A stretch of DNA of 64,000 nucleotides from Phycobacter sedimenti. Its GTDB lineage: Bacteria; Pseudomonadota; Alphaproteobacteria; Rhodobacterales; Rhodobacteraceae. Numbering within the stretch: position 1 is the first letter of the stretch; each line of letters opens with the position of its first letter. Location of the stretch: contig NZ_JBBVGR010000003.1 in the NCBI RefSeq assembly GCF_038148855.1, positions 372,001 to 436,000 on the forward strand, written 5' to 3'. Made by a program: the position numbers and the translations under genes. Shown in pieces: positions 61,422 through 64,000 of this stretch. The notes beneath the pieces were generated by a model. That model worked only from the letters and a program-made list of their open reading frames with translations. It had not been told where the DNA came from and did no database searches.

Positions 61422-62579
61422 ATGTCAAAACGTGATTATTATGACATTCTTGGCGTCTCAAAAGGCGCCAGCGCCGACGAGATCAAAAAAGGCTATCGCA
61501 AGAAAGCCAAGGAACTGCACCCGGACCGCAACGCGGACAACCCGGATGCAGAGGCGCAGTTCAAAGAGGCCAACGAGGCCTATGAGGTTCTGAAAGACCC
61601 AGAGAAGAAGGCCGCCTATGACCGCTTTGGCCATGCTGCCTTTGAAAACGGCATGGGCGGCGGAGGCGGCGGCCCGCGCGGGGGTCATCCCGGCGGCGGC
61701 GACTTCTCCTCTGCCTTCTCGGATGTCTTTGATGATCTCTTTGGTGATTTCATGGGCGGCCGTGGCCAGGCTGGTGGACGTCAGCGCGCATCGCGCGGAG
61801 CCGATCTGCGTTACAACCTGCGTGTGACCCTCGAAGAAGCCTTCAAGGGGATGCACAAGACCATCAAGGTGCCGACCTCGGTTGCCTGTACCTCCTGTGA
61901 GGGCACCGGCGCCGAAGGCGGGGTGGAACCTACCACCTGCCCCACCTGTTCCGGCATGGGCAAGGTGCGCGCGCAGCAGGGCTTTTTCACGGTAGAGCGC
62001 AGCTGTCCCACCTGTTCGGGCCTTGGTCAGATCATCAAGAACCCCTGCAAGACCTGTCATGGCCATGGCCGTGTCGAGAAGGATCGCTCGCTTTCGGTGA
62101 ATATCCCGGCAGGCGTGGAGACCGGCACCCGCATCCGCCTGGCAGGTGAAGGCGAGGCCGGCCTGCGCGGTGGGCCTCCGGGCGATCTCTACATCTTTGT
62201 CGAGGTTGCACCGCACGATCTGTTCGAGCGTGATGGAAACAACCTTTATTGCCGGGTGCCTGTCTCAATGGCCAACGCGGCTCTTGGCGGAGCCATCGAG
62301 GTGCCAACCATAGACGGCGGTCGCGGCCGGGTTCAGATCCCCGAAGGCAGCCAGTCCGGCCGCCAGATGCGCCTGCGCGGCAAGGGGATGCCTGCCCTGC
62401 GCGGCGGCGCGCCCGGTGACATGTTCATCGAACTGGCCGTGGAAACGCCCGTAAACCTGACTGCCCGTCAGAAAGAGCTGCTGCGCGAGTTCGAGGATCT
62501 CTCCGAAGAGAACACCAATCCGGAGTCCCGCAGCTTCTTTTCCTCGGTCAAGAGTTTCTGGGACGGCATGAAAGGCTGA
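61422..62579 (+). CDS. dnaJ: Chaperone protein DnaJ
   Basis: DnaJ delivers substrates to DnaK and stimulates its ATPase. The 385-residue protein has the J domain with HPD (about residues 33-35, in ELHPDRNADN), a Gly/Phe-rich region (about 75-120), four zinc-binding repeats (CTSCEGTG, CPTCSGMG, CPTCSGLG, CKTCHGHG) and two C-terminal beta domains. It follows dnaK by 81 bases with a hairpin between, and is followed by a strong terminator. Confidence 0.98.
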   Translation: MSKRDYYDILGVSKGASADEIKKGYRKKAKELHPDRNADNPDAEAQFKEANEAYEVLKDPEKKAAYDRFGHAAFENGMGGGGGGPRGGHPGGGDFSSAFSDVFDDLFGDFMGGRGQAGGRQRASRGADLRYNLRVTLEEAFKGMHKTIKVPTSVACTSCEGTGAEGGVEPTTCPTCSGMGKVRAQQGFFTVERSCPTCSGLGQIIKNPCKTCHGHGRVEKDRSLSVNIPAGVETGTRIRLAGEGEAGLRGGPPGDLYIFVEVAPHDLFERDGNNLYCRVPVSMANAALGGAIEVPTIDGGRGRVQIPEGSQSGRQMRLRGKGMPALRGGAPGDMFIELAVETPVNLTARQKELLREFEDLSEENTNPESRSFFSSVKSFWDGMKG

Positions 62580-62620
62580 CACCCGCCAGCCACGATAAGT
62601 GAAAGCGGAATACCACCGCA

Positions 62621-62653
62621 AAAACGCCCCGCAACGGGGCGTTTTCCTTTTCT
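62621..62653 (+). terminator. Rho-independent terminator of dnaJ
   Basis: An 11-bp stem (62621-62631 with 62635-62645, CAA loop) is followed by the T-rich CCTTTTCTTT. It ends the dnaK-dnaJ transcript before radC. Confidence 0.85.
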
Positions 62654-62660
62654 TTCCACC

Positions 62661-63482
62661 ATGATGACTGCCAACAATGGGCAAAGAGTCAACCTTGATA
62701 TCTCCAACGTGGTGATCATGGGGAAAGCTGGCGCATTCCGGGACAAGACACTACCGCTGTTCGACTGCAGTGACGAGGCGCGCGCTGCCCTCCTGCCCGC
62801 AGGCCGCCTGCCCTCCTACATCAAGGATCATCGCGCGCGGCTGCGCAAACGCTTCATGGATGGCGGAGCGGCAGCCATGCCGGACTATGAGTTGCTGGAA
62901 CTTGTCCTCTTCCGCTCCATTCCCAGAAAAGATGTAAAACCGCTGGCGCGCAGGCTGATGGACACGTTTGGAGACTTCAACCGCGTAATCACCGCCCCGA
63001 CCGAGCGCCTTCTTCAGGTCAAAGGGATCGGCGAAGCGGTGATCACAGATCTCAAGGTGCTCGAGGCCGCTGCCCACCGGATGGCCCGCGCGCGTATCAT
63101 TCAGCGTCACGTGCTTTCAGGCTGGGATGCGCTGCTGGACTATTGCCACACGACCATGTCCCATTCCGAGGTTGAACAGTTCCGTGTGCTGTTCCTTGAT
63201 CGCAAGAACGTGCTGATTGCGGATGAGGAACAATCCCGCGGCACGGTCGACCATGTGCCCGTCTATCCGCGCGAGGTTGCCAAACGCGCGCTTGAGATGA
63301 ATGCCAGCGCCGTCATACTGGTACATAATCACCCCTCGGGAGATCCCACTCCTTCCGAAAGTGATATAGCGATGACAGAGAGTGTTTTCACAGCTCTGGA
63401 CACACTGGGGATCACGCTGCACGATCATCTGATCATTGGCAAATCCCGCGAACTGAGCTTTCGCAGCCAAGGCTACCTTTAG
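62661..63482 (+). CDS. radC: RadC family JAMM-domain protein
   Basis: The 273-residue protein has a helix-hairpin-helix region (about 80-145) and a C-terminal JAMM metal-binding motif HNHPSGDPTPSESD, with His222, His224 and Asp235. RadC was once linked to DNA repair, but its biochemical role is not settled. The start is uncertain: the ATG at 62661 is used, but ATG codons at 62664 and 62718 are possible and family members vary at the N-terminus. It has no clear ribosome-binding site at 62661. Confidence 0.88.
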   Translation: MMTANNGQRVNLDISNVVIMGKAGAFRDKTLPLFDCSDEARAALLPAGRLPSYIKDHRARLRKRFMDGGAAAMPDYELLELVLFRSIPRKDVKPLARRLMDTFGDFNRVITAPTERLLQVKGIGEAVITDLKVLEAAAHRMARARIIQRHVLSGWDALLDYCHTTMSHSEVEQFRVLFLDRKNVLIADEEQSRGTVDHVPVYPREVAKRALEMNASAVILVHNHPSGDPTPSESDIAMTESVFTALDTLGITLHDHLIIGKSRELSFRSQGYL

Positions 63483-63548
63483 ATCAACAGCTGCCAGGCC
63501 CTCCCGCGCCCGCAGGTGCTCCCGCTGTGCCGGATCCCCCTTGACGGA

Positions 63549-63589
63549 CTTGGGCGTAGCGCCGCGCTTTGCGCGGCGCTACGCCCAAG
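63549..63589. terminator. Long bidirectional hairpin between radC and the OmpA-domain gene
   Basis: A perfect 19-bp inverted repeat (63549-63567 with 63571-63589, TTT loop) lies in the 180-bp gap between the convergent radC and OmpA-domain genes. It probably ends both transcripts or marks a repetitive palindrome, since its GCGCCGCGC core is close to those at 2044 and 36444. Confidence 0.65.
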
Positions 63590-63662
63590 GGTTTGCGATG
63601 TATCCGTGATCAGCGGCAAACGCGCGGGAGCACCACGCACCGGTTCGGAACGGCGGCACAGC

Positions 63663-64000
63663 CTAGCGCACCCAAACCTCCACACGGCGGTTCACTTCCC
63701 GGCCCCAGGCACTGTCGTCGCAGGCCATGGGCAGAGCCTCGCCAAAGGCCGCCACATCAATGTCCACCCACTCCATGTTGGCGGTCTGAGCGGCCTCTAT
63801 GACCGCATCCCTCACCGCCTCGGCGCGTCTCAGGGCAATCTGGCGGTTCATCCCTGCAGGACCATCCCCATCGGAAAACCCGACGAACAGTAGGCGGCTG
63901 GCGTCATAGACACCGGCTTCCAGAGCACGGCCCAGTTGTTCAATATTGCTGCGCGACTGCGCATCGGGCCGTGTGGACCCCGGTTCGAACCGAAAGGATG
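63663..64000 (-). CDS. OmpA-domain protein, C-terminal end (partial)
   Basis: The frame is open from the stop at 63663 to the window edge (about 111 residues). It shows an OmpA-like peptidoglycan-binding domain: LLFVGFSDGDG, NRQIALRRAEAVRDAV, GEALPMACDD and the closing GREVNRRVEVWVR. In roseobacters such an end is found on phosphate-ABC-type substrate-binding proteins with a fused OmpA domain, but the N-terminal part is outside the window, so the full protein is not known. Confidence 0.75.
   Translation of the reverse strand, partial: SFRFEPGSTRPDAQSRSNIEQLGRALEAGVYDASRLLFVGFSDGDGPAGMNRQIALRRAEAVRDAVIEAAQTANMEWVDIDVAAFGEALPMACDDSAWGREVNRRVEVWVR

Noticed and set aside
1..64000. tRNA, rRNA, CRISPR array, insertion sequence or prophage genes
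   Set aside because: None was found on either strand by reading; intergenic gaps are short and hold only hairpins and promoter-like sites. A covariance-model search could still find a small RNA.

Overview
The window is a 64-kb chromosomal segment from an alphaproteobacterium of the Rhodobacterales, most likely a marine roseobacter (Ruegeria/Phaeobacter-like). This rests on high G+C coding sequence, the alphaproteobacterial order ubiB-ubiE / mutM-enoyl-CoA hydratase-rpsT-dnaA-dnaN-recF, CtrA-type boxes in front of flagellar genes, several TRAP and compatible-solute catabolic genes, and protein wording familiar from that clade. Species cannot be fixed from sequence reading alone. No rRNA, tRNA, CRISPR array, transposase or prophage gene was seen.

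Layout. 0-9 kb: a GNAT acetyltransferase, an aldehyde dehydrogenase, NAD salvage genes pncB and pncA on either side of a membrane hybrid histidine kinase, the tRNA-modifying rhodanese trhO, and a stand-alone PAS-GAF sensor. 8.7-22.2 kb: a replication and housekeeping block (gyrB, recF, dnaN, dnaA, rpsT, mutM, ubiE, ubiB) interrupted by a quinone-reductase/TetR divergent pair with three operator palindromes and a RhtB/LysE exporter. 22.2-23 kb: a lower-G+C patch with one orphan gene. 23-29 kb: a flagellar block motB-flgE-flgK-flgL-flgI (minus strand) with a terminator at its end. 29-43.4 kb: a catabolic region with an acyl-CoA ligase, a GMC oxidoreductase, a PEP-mutase/isocitrate-lyase family enzyme, a TRAP transporter (dctPQM), a class III aminotransferase, an aldehyde dehydrogenase, an Lrp regulator, a DoeA/EutD-like ectoine hydrolase, an M20 deacylase and a GntR regulator.

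43.5-58.5 kb: an envelope region with rnd, kdsD, lptC-lptA-lptB, hpf and ptsN, then a minus-strand surface-glycan block (NodH/Stf0-type sulfotransferase, GT14-DUF5928 protein, two GT2 proteins, galE, galU, kdsB, cysQ) and a KpsM-type ABC permease. 58.6-64 kb: alkB, dnaK, dnaJ, radC and the C-terminal end of an OmpA-domain protein that runs out of the window.

How the parts fit together. The ectoine-like locus holds the hydrolase, transaminase, semialdehyde dehydrogenase and Lrp regulator expected for ectoine-type catabolism, but an M20 hydrolase stands where the EutE/DoeB (AstE-type) deacetylase would be. The glycan block combines a sulfotransferase with CysQ (which removes the by-product PAP), nucleotide-sugar supply (GalU, GalE), Kdo activation (KdsD, KdsB) and an export permease, suggesting a sulfated surface polysaccharide. 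These two loci are the best candidates for undescribed biology here.
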